Positions 1-12,860 of a DNA stretch of 64,000 nucleotides are shown here, piece by piece. A program made the translations under genes and the position numbers. Below the pieces are notes generated by a model. The model ran no database searches and was not told where the DNA came from. It saw nothing but the letters and a program-made list of their open reading frames with translations. This DNA comes from Apostichopus japonicus (lineage: Eukaryota; Echinodermata; Holothuroidea; Aspidochirotida; Stichopodidae): NCBI RefSeq assembly GCF_037975245.1, contig NC_092571.1:14381417-14445416 (forward strand). The letters run 5' to 3'. Every line of letters starts with the position of its first letter. Position 1 is the first letter of the stretch.

Positions 1-652
1 AGATCTCGATCATCCGCATCGAATTACTTTGTGTTACTTGATCATAGTTTAAATACAACAGGCTCGTGGATTCATATGGCAGGAAGATTAGTAAAACGCA
101 CTTACAAATGGTGAGACCTTTATTTACTTTCCATTGTTTTATGGTAGAATCCTTCACCCTTACATATTGAATAATTTATGGAATATAATTAATCGCATTG
201 TTCATTATGCACACCTCAATAACGAGAGTCCAAGCCGGCTTAGAACTCAATTCGTTTTCAAAGAATATGGGAAAACTTCGTCAAGGAACTGAACATCAGT
301 CTCCATTTCGATGGTACTGTAACCCACCTTACCTAATAACCATCAATTTTTAATGGTAGTTCTATAATGTGGAAATATATTCAAATTCACTTCAGACGAA
401 AAGACACATGATGTCATCCTTGTTATTTAAACTTTTTTTTCCCCGAACAGATAATCACTTGGATATTTCTGTCCGGGTTTTTTTTCGATCAAAGTAACTT
501 CTTACATCAATGCATGAAAAGAATTTTAAAGTTTACATTAATGTTTTGCAGATGTTTCAACGATTTTGGTTACTCTGAACATGTGTCTCTAGCACTCGAT
601 GGTTAGTCATACATAACTGGGTATGAGTAGATAAATGTTAGGTAGAGCTTAC

Positions 653-1123
653 CAAATAGACGGTATGTGTGTTGTAATACAGTTGGGCCGACAGTCCAGT
701 CGCTGTTTGTAATCTTTATGTCAACTTGATAAGTTCCAGTATCGTCTAGTTGGATATTTATGATTGAGAAATAAAAGTTATAAAAGCACTCCCCATGGTC
801 ACAATAAAGGTATTCAAATTGAAATAGATAGCGATCATAAGTATGATCCTCATCCCACCAGAACAATCTAGAGTAAAGCAACGGAGTACGTTATCATCGG
901 TAGTCAGCTCGGTAAAGTTCAAATCTAATCTAAGTATATATATATATATGTAATTGAAAAGGAAATATTTGGAAACGATAAGTTACAGCCTACTACCACA
1001 TAACAGTTTGTTGAATTTACTGTAGGTCCATCATTGACAGTGATAATCACAATCAATATCTTCGGAAAATGACAAAGTGATAAGAAAAATTAAAAAACAA
1101 TGTAAAACAGGTACAAATCCCAT
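653..1123 (-). pseudogene. V-like Ig exon (copy A), broken
   Basis: This exon is homologous to the open exon at 18,043-18,523: a signal peptide, a cysteine-rich start (DIDCDYHCQ), a V-like fold ending in DTGTYQVDI, then TYRLF and a GTAAGC splice donor at 652/651. The frame is interrupted. Relative to copy B it is about 7 bp shorter near 885, has an extra base near 1,032, and changes frame at the (TA)n tract 935-949. The tract is one dinucleotide unit away from a length that would keep frame locally. With several lesions this is best called a pseudogene. Confidence 0.8.
935..949. repeat. (TA)n tract in V-like exon A
   Basis: A 15-bp pure TA run lies within the former coding sequence, between the PNISFS segment and the NFTE segment. 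Equivalent tracts lie at 13,942-13,970, 16,406-16,434, 18,331-18,350, 49,022-49,052 and 52,418-52,437. Confidence 0.9.
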
Positions 1124-2660
1124 ATCGATAGATCGCGGTATTGTGACAGTACACAGTAAATATGTTGAATTTATTGCAACACTTCGCGCATCTGTCTGTA
1201 AAGCGAGGAGCGCTGTTGATGAATCAAAACAAGGAGTTGTTCCTAAGTAAAACCCGTGCATGCGCACTTGTTTGTGTTTCATTTGAATAATATATGTGCT
1301 GATTCAAAATGAAAATGACCAGGCTGACAATGATTTTTTCCTTTATGGCTACGTGACAATAAAAATTAATTTAACTTTCGAGAGATGGAAGTCTGCTGAT
1401 GTCCGTAGTGTTTTCATAACCTTTCAACTTGTAATCGTAATGGATGCAAAGCAGTTAAAAACGCTCGGATGATTTTATTTATACATGCAAGTCAAACATG
1501 TATTGAATTCCCTGCGTCTGCATTTTCTGTAAGAAATTATGATGAGTTAAGCGTTTAAAGTATGCAATTGATTGTCGAGTTTCGTTAATTTTACATAGTT
1601 ACTATCTAACTTAACCAGATTTACCACTGAATGAGTTGTCTTTGCGGCTAAAATGAGGAATCCTTTGACACAAGTTTTTATATTTCAACAACTTTATATC
1701 GTACCGATTATTATACTGAAAATAAGATCATTGTAACTAATCAAGGTGAGACATCCCTCTTTAGCAAACATTGTACTATTTTTACAGTCGTACATAGTAG
1801 GCAACGCAGGTAATTGTTGCAATCCATTATAATATTTTAGAGAGAATATTTCAAATGTTGTTTCTTCCTTTCCAATGTTTCCATGATGGTTTAACAATAT
1901 TATCATGTATATGATACATAAAACAAACCATTTGGTTGCCTAGCTTTTCTTCTAAAATTCAATGCTCCGGTCGAATGATCCAACAACGATGTGGAGTGCA
2001 TCCTGAGCAGAGAGAGGTGAAGTGCGGAAAGCTACTCGTCCAGGGGATAGGTTGTATGTCCCATGCAGCCCCTGCCTCCCGTCCCGCCAACCCAGAACAC
2101 TTTTCAATGAATTTGATGACTATTAAAAATAAAAGCCGAAACAACCCTTTGAATATCACGTGGTTTGAAGTGGAGATCTCGTTCATGACAATAGTCCATT
2201 ATTAATCAATCACGACTTTGTTTCGTCATTTCAGATGTTACAATTTAAAACAGTAAGCTTCTATTTTATTTCTTGATTTGTGTTAAATGCGTTTCATTTT
2301 GAAATCCTATAAAACGATTAATCTAGAGTGTTATTATCAATTGATTAATATTCTATAAGGATAACATGTTCAGATCCTTTGACTTATTCAATTACCTTTC
2401 TTCATTCAGGTGTGTAACAGGGGACCTGTGCATGACTCATTGTATACAACTTCCCTGCCGATTCTCATGGCTTTATCATGTAAAACTGGTTAAGGTGGGT
2501 ACCAAATAATCAGATAAAACTGATGTGTTATAATTTTATGACCAGTTGCTACTGAGAAGGACACACAATCCTATGCATATGTGGATTGACTGGACTAACC
2601 ACTCAGGTTTCGCCAGGTTTCAGTTTATACTGACGGCTGTCTCTTACTCAAAGTACAAAC
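1124..2660. other. Noncoding duplicated stretch upstream of Ig exon A
   Basis: No supportable gene. The stretch matches 18,524-20,028 and 52,605-54,150. A 1,936-2,205 open frame is shared with copy B (differing by an in-frame 3-bp loss) but has no ATG at its start and is broken in copy C, so I do not call it. A degenerate fourth copy of this part lies at about 55,840-56,160. Confidence 0.6.
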
Positions 2661-5258
2661 TGATATTTCGGGGGCGGAATAACCACTGTTGAGATTTGCA
2701 ATTCCCGGGTTCGGACGGGCTTCCGAGGGAGTTTACCGAAACTTTTGGGCCGTCTTCGAAGACGCCTTTTGCCGACTGTTAAACCAGAGTCAACGTCTGG
2801 GTATGATAACTTTGCTGTCCAAGTCTGGGGACCCCTTGGAATCTCGTAACAAGCGCCCGATTATCTTGTTAAATGTGGATACAAGTAGCTGGATAAGGCT
2901 TTGTGCAACCGCCTTGCAATGGCTATGCCGCATCTTGTGGGTGATCTCCAGACTTGTGCAGTCAAGGGTCATTGCATCCAGCAGAACTTTTGGATGATGC
3001 GCGACTTTGTTATTGAGCTTGATCTGCCATGTGCATTGGTCTCTCCTGACCAGCCGAAGGCCTTTGACATGGTGGATCGCGGTTTTTTAATGAATGTATT
3101 GGAGACGTTTCAGTTGCACCCACGTTTTTGTAAATGGATTTCTGTTTTGTATCAGGAAAGTTTCAGTTCTTTGATCGTTCATGATCAATCTCCGAGTTAT
3201 ATGTCTGATTTGGTGAAACGCTACACTCCAGCTAAGGCATTACGGTCCCAAAGTCATCTTTCTCTTGTTATTCCTCGAACTAACAAAGTCACATATGGAG
3301 ATTGTTCTTTCAGTGCAGCAGGTCCTAAACTCTGGAATTATCTTCCTCATCACTTGGAAAATGTCACATCTATTGACACTTTTAAAAAGCATTTAACAAC
3401 TTTTCTTTTTAGGCTTGAATATGGGCATTAATCATATTCGTTGTTTTATTCTCATTACTGTGCCCATTTTTATGTATATTTATCTTTTTATGTTCTTTGT
3501 GGTTTTTAACCCTGTCTTATATCATTTTCTTACTTTTACTGCTGCTGTTATTACTTTTAGGTTTTCTTAAGTTTGGTAATTTTATATTCCAGGCATTGAT
3601 TCTTTTGTACAGTGCTCTTGAGCATGTTTTATTCATGATAACAACACTTTAATATTTTGTATTTATTATATTATATCGTAAATGGGTTTTGTTCAGAGGT
3701 TTTTAACTGAGAAAGGAGGGTGCGACTGGGGTGCCCTCTGTCTCCATTATTTTATGTTTTGTTTAGCGAGTTCCTCTGCCGTCTTTTGGAAAGGGACTCG
3801 AGACTTGTTCCATTAGTTGTGCCAGGGGGTGCCAAAGGGAAATGCGTTCAATATGCAGATGACGTCACCGTGACGAGATACCGGGGCGAAGTTGAATCCG
3901 AACAAGACAAAGGGCCTTCGCCTTGGTAGCTGGAGATACAGAGACTTAACATTCAGTGCATCGTGGTCGGATCAGAATATCAAAATTATTATATATGGTT
4001 CGGCTACGATGCACCTTGTCATGTCACCCAGAACGAGAGGGCTGAGGTATTTGTGAGCAGGCTCAAAACCTTTGGCACCCGCTGGCTTTCGATCTTGGGG
4101 AAAGTCACCGTTATTAATCGTTTTGTTCCACCCGGGCGCGGTATACCCAGTTCCACGTCGCGTCCTGGTGCGGTTGGAGAGAGAGATATTTTCATTCATT
4201 TGGTTGGGTGGTACAGAGCTGGTCAATATGGCTCTAATGTACCAAAACTTGAGAAAGGGGAGGTGGGTAGGAGTGATTCATCTGGGAAGTAAATTGACCT
4301 TTTTTTGTTACTTGTTACTTGTTACTTTTTTGTTACTAGCAAATGTTCGTAGCGGGAACTGACCCAGGGTTGCCTTGTTTATATTTTTTACGATTTGGGG
4401 GCGGGTTGCACTTGCGTCGATGGGTCCCGGCGCTGTTTAGCAACAGAGAACCACATAGTAGTACTCCGAGCAGGGTGGTGCGTGTCATTTGTTCCGCTCG
4501 TTATGAGTTACCCCCTGTTGACCTGTCACGATCGGTCCTCGTTCACAGTTCCTTGCGGGAGAGTGCCTTGAATGCAATATTTACAGGGTCGTCATCCTGC
4601 CGAAGTATGGCGTTCAGTGCATTCAAGCCTAAATAGTTGCAGGCTCCGAGATCTAGCTTGGAGAATTGCATTGGCGATTGGGTGATGGACTATGCCCAAC
4701 TACCGACTGTGACAGCTTATCGAGTAATGCCCATGTTCTTTTGGCATTGCTCTTTTGTTTTAAGCTTGTGGGAGTGGTTTCAGACCTGGACCGACCGTGT
4801 AAAGGGAGACCTTTCATGGTCGGTAGGACAGGGCTTTGTTTTAAATGGGGTAGATCCTCCAGTTTGTTCTGTTGCTGTGTTGCACCGTGTTGCTTGTGTC
4901 TGTGCTGTTTTGGAGGGAAAAAAAACTTAATTTGGAGGAATAGATGCAATACAGTTTTAAGGGGAAAATTTGCCAATAGGCAGGCAGTCTTGGAGGCGGT
5001 CAAGTGTGGAATTCGCCTTTAGATTGAAGGTCATTTTCGCCTTTCTTGGACGCTGGTGCGCTGGGGAGGGGTGTTTTGTTTCGCTGCGTGCTGGTCGTCC
5101 TTTTTTTCTAAATGTTAGGGTGGGTGGTTTGTCTCTGCTGGTCGGTGGGCGTGTTTGCTTTTTTGGCTCGCTTTTCCATTTGTCACAGAGGGCTGGTTGA
5201 ATAGTGCCGTTTGGCAGTGAGGTTTTTGTTCCCGCTTAGCGGGTCACGTGAAAAGCAC
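2661..5258 (+). mobile_element. Tx1-type LINE, 5'-truncated and decayed (copy A)
   Basis: The sequence begins in the endonuclease-RT linker of ORF2 (the SDGLPREFYR region of the intact element at 41.1 kb). It runs through RT fragments (AFDMVD at about 3,060; RLGCPLSPLFYVLF at about 3,720; QYADDVT at about 3,850) to the family 3' end GGGTCACGTGAAAAGCAC at 5,258. Stops and frameshifts are frequent and a second LINE is nested inside. It sits at the same place as the copy at 20,029-22,736, so it inserted before A and B separated. Copy C lacks it. About 65 bp just after the 3' end look like antisense LINE sequence. Confidence 0.9.
3180..3674 (+). mobile_element. CR1/L2-like LINE 3' end nested in Tx1 LINE
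   Basis: The reading frame ends in SFSAAGPKLWNYLPHHLEN, then a segment of the form DTFKKHLTTFLFRLEYGH and a stop. This is the usual C-terminus of CR1/L2-group LINE reverse transcriptases. An AT-rich 3' tail follows. It interrupts the Tx1 RT at the codons reading (V)IV-NGF; ATCGT is present on both sides as a short target duplication. The same insertion occurs at about 20,580-21,085, so it too predates the A/B duplication. The exact clade is uncertain. Confidence 0.75.
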
Positions 5259-8200
5259 AGAACAAGCTGGAAACAAAGGGACAATGCAAACAAAAACATG
5301 AGCATTACTCTCTAAATTGTCACAGCCTCCAGGTTACGTGCAGCACAACAACTGATCACATTGGTATTCTTCGTCAAAATGCCAAAAACACACACTAATT
5401 TTTCGAGGTGTGTACAATTCGCCTGTCCCTTCAGAAACAACATATCTACATTACTGAATATCTATTATTGTATCGTTATTTCAGTGTATTGAGAGGAATA
5501 TGGTTCGGTATCGATGAACGATCAATTTAACAACTCATTGCAAGTTGGCTTGGTGGTGAATGGGATGGCGTAGCCTACAGTGAAATTACAATCGATTTTC
5601 GGCTTGTCGAGACCTGTTTGCTCGGGTCGTTCATATTCTGGTTTGGGTGAACGAAGGGCCTACGAAGTGTGTGTGTGTTGGGGGTGGTTCAGGGGGTGGT
5701 GTGTGTAATTGTTAATTACTGATAGTTTAGTTAAAGTACGGGTAGGGTTTGGTATTTAGTGCATTTTAGGCCTTGACGTTCGCGGATCACGTTAACAGCA
5801 CAGTAAAGTTACCAACAACTATCGGTTCCAAAGTCGTTCATGAGGAATCAATTTGGGATATTGATGATTGAGCATTGTTTTTTTAAGTTCCTGGGATCTG
5901 AAAACTATTACAGTGATCCCCTTAATTTACGTACATAATATAGTTTTCTAACTCTTCCTAATCTTTTCTTGTACTTTTTCTGGCTCTTTTTGTAGTTATA
6001 TTCTTTGATTCTCCTCTCTTATATGTTGTCTCTGGACTTCTACTCTTCATGTTTCCTTTTAACTTTCCCAAAAGCCCTAGTCACCTCAATCAGTTAGCAT
6101 ATTGTGTGATCTACCTTGCGTAATTGTATTCGCCGTCCAATTGTTTTTTAGCGTTTTAACCACCTATACTTTTCTATTCATTTTACGCAACTAGGAACCT
6201 TGGCGGTTGAGGGGCTACTGTATTCAGCCACCGTCCCAGACGGTTTGTCTGAGACGCGAAAAACACATTCCATACTTGTCTTACGTTTTCGGGAGATTAT
6301 CCTAGCACCAAGATGTTACCATGCGATGGAAGCATTGTCAAAGACCTTTATATTCGATTCTTATAGATAAAAAAGCATTGCACGTGCCCTCGATTTTTAC
6401 ACTGTGAACTTTCAAATAAGGTTTATGAAACTGAAATGTCGCCCTCACATTCAAGAGAAAGTTATCTCTTGTTTCTATATGACAACTGTGGTCTTTGAGC
6501 TCCTACATGTGAAATGTTGCTTGTATTTTTTAATTAAAGATAGTGTTCACATACCCAAACAAGTACCTTATATATGTGAACGATAAATAACACGCTCTCC
6601 TTGCCATTGGCCAATCTTATTATAGTATGTGTATTAAAAGACACTGATTATACACGTTGTTGATTTATATTATTATTATATCTTTTTAAGACCATATAAT
6701 TGTTTATGGGTAGATGTAATGCACAAATTCTGCGGCATGTTTCACAGTATCTATGGCTTTTGGGCCGGAGGGGTTGGTGAACCGATAAGCTGACCGGCTT
6801 TTGTTTTAAAATATGTTGATTGGATAGTGTGGGTGAACGTGGGGATGAATGTCGTCGTGGCTGTGCGTGTCATCCAAAAAAAAAAGAATATAATATTATA
6901 CAAATTAGAGAACAACTGTTGTTCGTCAAATAACACATTTGTTGGTTGACTGAAGTGCTACGGTGGATGTTTCAAATAAGTGCTAAACGGCGGATATCAG
7001 AGGAGACCTTACGGCGAGTAACCTGTACACCTTCCCAATGAGAAGATTTTCTTTGTTATAAATTCAATAAAATGAGTGTTGAAGGTACCACGAGGTTAGT
7101 TCATGAGAGGTCCGCGAAGTGCCCGATGAGATAAGATATCAGATGAGTTCTACCGCTGGTAGTTGGGTGATGCTTTTGAAATTTGATCCTGCTTTCCATA
7201 ACATATCTGTAAATAATGCACCAACCGCATACTGATCATCTGTAAAAGACAAAATAAATAGTAGTCCGTGACTGGAAAATAATTAGACATTTACACAATG
7301 TGGTACATCAAGATGGGTATTCAAATTAATTTAACTAAGTTAAACACCATTATGAAACAATGCATATAAATTGACAAATACTAAGCAATCTATCCGATCT
7401 ATCAGACCGCTAATACGCTACATGAATTAGAATCACAAATACAAAACGATACATCCAAAATCGTTGCAAACAATATGATGAAAACAAAACCCAAATAACT
7501 AATTATGAACGCAAACAGTCCTAAAACAAAATAGTGAATTTTACTTGGAAACAGCGTAAGCTAGTCCTCTAAAACACGACATCACATTATCCCAAACACC
7601 AATAGGAAAAGTTCCAAAACCTTTTAAACACCTACAATATATCTTGAATCAATAAAAATAAACTAATATCACAAAATCAGAAAGTACTCAAAAGGATATG
7701 TACAGAACGAGGAAAGAAGTATTGGCACATCTGGAATCGCAAAGAATATTCATTCTGTCCTACTGAATAATCAATTATTTGAAATCTCTTTGACCTTAAT
7801 GCCTAGCCTAAAGGTCTCTTAAAGCAAAATATGATCAGAAATGATGATAAAAGAAAAACATTGAACACCAAACGATTGTCTATAAAGTCTAGCACAAACA
7901 CTAAAAATGATATTCCCAGAACCACAGAGACGTTTACAAACCCTTAACTGTAATATACATAACGTTGGAAAATACTTGTAATTGTCAAATGTAAGTATTC
8001 TACCGTAAGGATCGGTTTTTATATCATTAATAAATGCTATCATTTTCTCTTCTCTGATTATCTTGTCATATGATACACTTAATTTTGAAATGGTGGTTGC
8101 CATTCATTTTTATTTAACAATTTGAATATTTGTTCAGCATAGTTATAGTTTTGTCTTTTATATTCGATTCAATGATTAAAAAGTCGGGTGAATATTCATT

Positions 8201-8379
8201 GTTTCTTTTTCGAATATTGTTTGACCTTGTGTAGAATAAATGAAGGAAGTGATATCATTTCTTGATCGAAACAGTTTTGGGTAACTTGTTTTCGTAGGAA
8301 AGGTAATATAGACACCTAATCTGCTTCCTGGTTTTACTTTCATAATTCAGAGGATACTCATTTTAAATATATGTAATAA
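5259..8379. other. Noncoding duplicated stretch with an older LINE tail
   Basis: No gene is supportable. Positions about 5,690-5,795 resemble a diverged Tx1 3' end (a Tx1-like tail ending in ATCACGTTAACAGCAC) and are shared with copy B near 23,210-23,310 and with 32,190-32,262. The block 6,140-6,380 is conserved in three copies. At 6,760-6,880 a GC-richer piece matches 24,440-24,570 and 59,890-59,980. Positions 7,190-8,340 match 25,870-26,990. Confidence 0.5.
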
Positions 8380-9363
8380 ATGTCATGAGAGTAAAAAAAG
8401 AGCACTTTTTAGAAAAACATGATGAATTGATGTTTGTCGTCAGGTATGAATATTTTCCAGTTACAGAATCTGAACTGAATGTAGTTGTTTTTATTAACAA
8501 ATTTATAGATCGTGATTTCTCCAGTCCATTTCGACCGTTTTCTCTTTTTTTTTAAATTCTGTTCTCTATTCTGTAATGACTACATGTCACGGTACATAAA
8601 CAAACTTTAAATTATAATTATAATTTTAGTTATCCAACCTAATCAACCACATTGTTAATAGAATTTAAATAAATAATGGGATTGAAAAAAAAAATTAAAT
8701 TTAACTTAAAGAGATGCCTCACGCACAAGTATATATGTCAAAGCATTTATTTAATGGTTTCAAAGATAGTATTACTATCAAATAAATCATTATTTTTTAA
8801 ATGTGATGTAATAACAGCAACGTTGTTCTTTTTTTGAAGTAGTTGATGACCTATCAAGAGAAGAAGTTATATTTGGCACAAATTAATCAAATTAGGAATT
8901 GGATAAAGCATGTCTTCATATATTTTGTTCATGAAAAAACACAATACTTTCTTCCCCCACGTAAGGGTTTAAGTTTTTACATGCATTTAACAGCCACTGC
9001 GAAACCCGCAATGGTATAAACTTACTTATTTTATTGTTACTCCTTTCGTAACTACCGAGCTGCTTCCTGGTTTTACTTTCATAATTCAGAGCATACTCAT
9101 TTTAAATATATTGAAAGTCTTTTTTTCTCATAACTGGCATTGGAAATGTTCACAATCTAAGTTGTGTCTATTACACAAGCAAATCGAAAGTCCATTAAAC
9201 ATGACACTATTTCTTGTGAACCTCTGTTACATCAGAGAGGTGTCTCCAATACACACATAGTTCAATTAAATCAGTTAAACAATACTTTGAAACTTCTTGA
9301 CGCCTGTTTCTCACTTTCAGCTAACGCAGCTGTTTGGGTTAACCAAAGGTAATAACAAGATCC

Positions 9364-9376
9364 ACGTAAAAAGCAC
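9364..9376 (+). mobile_element. 13-bp solo LINE 3'-terminus insertion
   Basis: The 13 bases ACGTAAAAAGCAC are the exact 3' terminus of the local Tx1-type LINE. They are flanked by AAGATCC on both sides (9,357-9,363 and 9,377-9,383). The sister repeat unit near 10,570 and the related site near 27,580 lack the insertion and have a single copy of the flank. The boundary could shift by one base. Confidence 0.8.
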
Positions 9377-11458
9377 AAGATCCAAACATACACGTATTAT
9401 TTGATACCACTTTACTGATTATATAAGTATATGATTTTAAATCAGTTTGTGAACAATATTCGGAGGTTTGATTGACGCCTGTTTCTCACTTGCAGCTTAC
9501 GCAGCCGTTTGGGCTGATCAAAGGCACGAATATGCCAGTGGCGTAGCCGGGGGGGGGGGGACAAGCGAGGATACGTGCCCGGGTTTAGAGGGCGATGTAA
9601 TGGGAGAATGAGAGTAAAAAAAGAAGCACTTTTTAGAAAAACATGATGAATTGATGTTTGTCGTCAGGCATGAATATTTTCCACTTACAGAATCTGAACT
9701 GAATGTAGTTGTTTTTATTAACAAATTTATAGATCGTGATTTCTCCAGTCCATTTCGGCCGTTTTCTCTTTTTTTAAATTCTGTTCTGTATTCTGTAATG
9801 ACTACATGTCACGGTGCATAAACAAACTTTACATTATAATTATAATTTTACTTATCCAACCTAATCAACCACATTGTTAATAGAATTGAAATAAATAATG
9901 GGATTGAAAAAATTAAATTTAACTTAAAGAGATGCCTTAAGCAAAAGTATATATGTTAAAGCACTTATTTAGTGGTTTCAAAAATAGTATTACTATCAAA
10001 TAAATCTCTTTTTTTTTAAATGTGATGTAATAACATCAACGTTGTTCTTTTTTTGAAGTAGTTGATGACCTATCAAGAGAAGAAGTTATATTTGGCACAA
10101 ATTAATCAAATTAGGAATTGGATAAAGCATGTCTTCATATATTTTGTTCATGAAAAAACACAATACTTTCTTCCCCCACATAAGGGTTTAAGTTTTTACA
10201 TGCATTTAACAGCCAATGCGAAACCCGCAATGGTATAAACTTACTTATTTTATTGTTACTCCTTTCGTAACTACCGAGCTGCTTCCTGGTTTTACTTTCA
10301 TAATTCAGAGCATACTCATTTTAAATATATTGAAAGTCTTTTTTTCTCATAACTGGCATTGGAAATGTTCACAATCTAAGTTGTGTTTATTACACAAGCA
10401 AATCGAAAGTCCATTAAACATGACACTATTTCTTGTGAACCTCTGTTACATCAGAGAGGTGTCTCCAATACACCCATAGTTCAATTAAACCAGTAAAACA
10501 AAATTTTGAAACTTCTTGACGCCTGTTTCTCACTTTCAGCTAACGCAGCTGTTTGGGTTAACCAAAGGTAATAACAATATCCAAACATACACGTACTATT
10601 TGATACCACTTTACTGATTATATAAGTATTAAGTATTATTATATGATTTTAAATCAGTTTGTGAACAATATTCGGAGGTTTGATTGACGCCTGTTTCTCA
10701 CTTGCACTTTACGCAGCCGTTTGGGCTGATCAAAGGCACGACATACCAGTGGCGTAGCTGGGGGGGGGGGACAAGCGAGGATACATGCCCGGGTTTAGAG
10801 GGCGATGTAATGGGAGAATGAGAGTAAAAAAAAGAAGCACTTTTGAGAAAAACATGATGAATTGATGTTAGTCGTCAGGCATGAATATTTTCCACTTACA
10901 GAATCTGAACTGAATGTAGTTGTTTTTATTAACAAATTTATAGATTGTGATTTCTCCAGTCCATTTCGACCGTTTTCTCTCTCTTTTTTTAATTCTGTTC
11001 TGTATTCTGTAATGACTACATGTCACTGTACATAAACAAACTTTAAATTTTTACTTATTATTTAACTTATCCAACCTAATCAACCACATTGTTAATAGAA
11101 TTTAAATAAATAATGGGATTGAAAAAAAATTAACTTAAAAAGATGCTTTAAGCACAAGTATATATGTCACAGCACTTATTTAATGGTTTCAAAAATAGTA
11201 TTACTATCAAATAAATCATTATTTTTTAAATGTGATGTAATAACAGCAGCGTTGTTCTTTTTTTTTTTTGAAGTAGTTGATGATGACCTATCAAGAGAAG
11301 AAGTTATATTTGGCACAAATGAATCAAATTAGGAATTGGATAAAGCATGTCTTCATATATTTTGTTCATGAAAAAACACAATACTTTCTTCCCCCGCATA
11401 AGGGTTTAAGTTTTTAAATGCATTTAACAGCCACTGCGATACCCGCAATGGTATAAAC

Positions 11459-11744
11459 ATTCGCCTTCAGGTTGAAGGCGATTTTCGCCGTTTATCTAGG
11501 GCTGCCTTTTTTGGACGGTGGTGTGCTGGGGAAGGGTGTTTTGTTTCGCTGCGTGCTGGTCGTCCTTTTGTAGTTTTTTAATATTTCAGTGGGGGGTTGG
11601 GCGTTTTGTCTCTGCAGGTCGGTGAGCGTATGTACTTTTTTTGGCTCGCTTGACCTGAGGTTCGTTTGTAAGAATGGGATGGTTTGGTAGTGCCGTTTGG
11701 CCGTGACGTTTTGTATCCCGTATGACGGGTCACGTAAAAAGCAC
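11459..11744 (+). mobile_element. Tx1 LINE 3' fragment with target duplication
   Basis: This is the last 286 bp of the LINE (from the IRLQ(V)EGDFRR codons to GGGTCACGTAAAAAGCAC). Its sequence is nearly identical to 40,645-40,934. Flanks CCCGCAATGGTATAAAC (11,442-11,458) and CCCGCAGTGGTATAAAC (11,744-11,760) form a 17-bp target duplication with one mismatch. The insertion splits the third 1.22-kb unit. Confidence 0.9.
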
Positions 11745-11810
11745 CCGCAGTGGTATAAACTTACTTATTTTATTGTTACTCCTTTCGTAACTACCGAGCT
11801 GTCTGGAATG

Positions 11811-12517
11811 TGTTGAAAAGAATCCCTACAAAGAAAAATCTCTGTTTATCCGAGACAATTGTTAATCACTAAACTTATAAATGAGAGTATCATAAAAATA
11901 CAGTGTGCTTTGTTTCGTTATTAAACTTTGTTTGACAATGAAAGATTAAAAACAAATCAATTAAGGAAGTGATTTTTTCACGAATCAAAGCAACTATTCA
12001 TATCGTTAGCCTGTATGTAGGAAAAACAGAAGAGAAAATACACTTCTATGTTTTACTATCACAATTGAAAGCATGGTAAGTTTAAAAAAGTGGCAGTTAC
12101 ATTTTCTCACGAATGACCTTTATAACCATTCTTTACAATAACCTTTTATAGTTTATATTAACTTTGAATTAAATTGTGTAGATTCTTTTCAAATGCTATA
12201 ATAAATGAATACGTCTATCGATACACAACAATTTGAAGCTCTCTTTTGATTTTGTTTTACCTTAAAGGGTTCAGAATATAGGGTTAACAACATTAATGTG
12301 ATGATTGTATTCATTGATCGTTATAGCATTAAACTTATATTCGTGACACAAAATACCAGTTATAATGTTAGTGTTAATATTACCCTAATGAATGTTACAG
12401 CAATACAATATGCAAATACTGAACTAGAAATTTTCATAAAGAATGTCGCTGTCTTTTTTTTTCTTTAAGATACATTTCACCGTTCAAATAACGTAATGAC
12501 TTAAAGTAATGACTAAC
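11811..12517. other. Noncoding, duplicated at about 32.3-32.9 kb
   Basis: AT-rich sequence without a supportable gene. It matches 32,340-32,900 (shared caaagaaaaatctctgttt start). Confidence 0.45.
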
Positions 12518-12860
12518 CTTGATCGGTTCTAGAGATGTAGAAAGGGACTCAAACTGTTCCTGGGTACAGATGCGTCCAATGGTTGAGTTCTGATCACAAT
12601 AAGTAACGTAGACTAAAAGCTCTTTAGTCCGTTATTAATGTGTAATGTTCCCGATAATCACAGCCCTCGCATTAGATTACTTACAGATTTATCGGTGGAA
12701 ACCCGTCTGTTATTGAACAAGATAGGGCGACGTGTTATAGGATGGAGATGAGGAGAGGCCTTGACAAATAAGAGGTGTAGAAGGCTGGTATAATGTAAAG
12801 AGTTGTTAGATGTGATGAGAGTAAAGTGTATACGCGAGTTATCATCAGTCTATGATATAT
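12518..12860 (-). pseudogene. Ig domain-2 exon remnant
   Basis: This is the second Ig-like domain of the local family, recognisable by homology to 33,946-34,300 and 48,406-48,720 (cysteine-containing PPINLE and SCDQNSTIG-like segments). It ends in a conserved splice donor (CAAG/GTTAGT at 12,517). About 28 bp near the C-terminal end are missing and the acceptor-like CTCTTTACAG is mutated to ...ACAT. No V-like domain remains upstream. Confidence 0.7.

Larger units (their letters stand above)
1..7200. repeat. Segmental duplication block, copy A
   Basis: The left-edge sequence (ctcgatcatccgcatcga...) recurs at 17,357 (copy B) and about 50,088 (copy C). Similarity continues through the V-like Ig exon, a shared 1.9-2.6 kb noncoding part, a LINE insertion present in A and B but not in C, and a tail with a block at about 6,140-6,380 that recurs at 23,700-23,940 and 57,850-58,110. 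Weaker similarity to copy B goes on to about 9.5 kb. Copy A is the most damaged of the three in its Ig exon. Confidence 0.85.
8380..11810. repeat. Tandem triplication, unit about 1.22 kb
   Basis: The landmark gagtaaaaaaagaagcac recurs near 8,389, 9,608 and 10,824, spacing about 1,219 and 1,216 bp. Units contain the cctttcgtaactaccgagct segment (near 9,043, 10,262 and 11,784) and a GC-rich ggcgtagcc-gggggg piece at about 9,541 and 10,750. The third unit is split by a LINE tail (11,459-11,744). A fourth diverged partial copy is found at about 26,950-27,660. No coding potential was seen. Confidence 0.85.

Noticed and set aside
1936-2205. Open frame shared with copy B (19,319-19,567)
   Set aside because: No ATG at its 5' edge, no recognisable similarity, and broken in copy C (about 53,440).
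5690-5795. A further Tx1 LINE tail as a separate annotated insertion
   Set aside because: Only the last 40-60 bases resemble the LINE end and no target duplication is visible, so it is mentioned within the surrounding region only.
9541-9600. GC-rich ggcgtagcc-gggggg piece as a complete DNA transposon
   Set aside because: It looks like one end of a MITE, but no matching inverted end or target duplication was found within the 1.22-kb unit.
8380-11810. Regular repeats as a CRISPR-like array
   Set aside because: Units are 1.2 kb with no spacer structure, in an animal-type genome.
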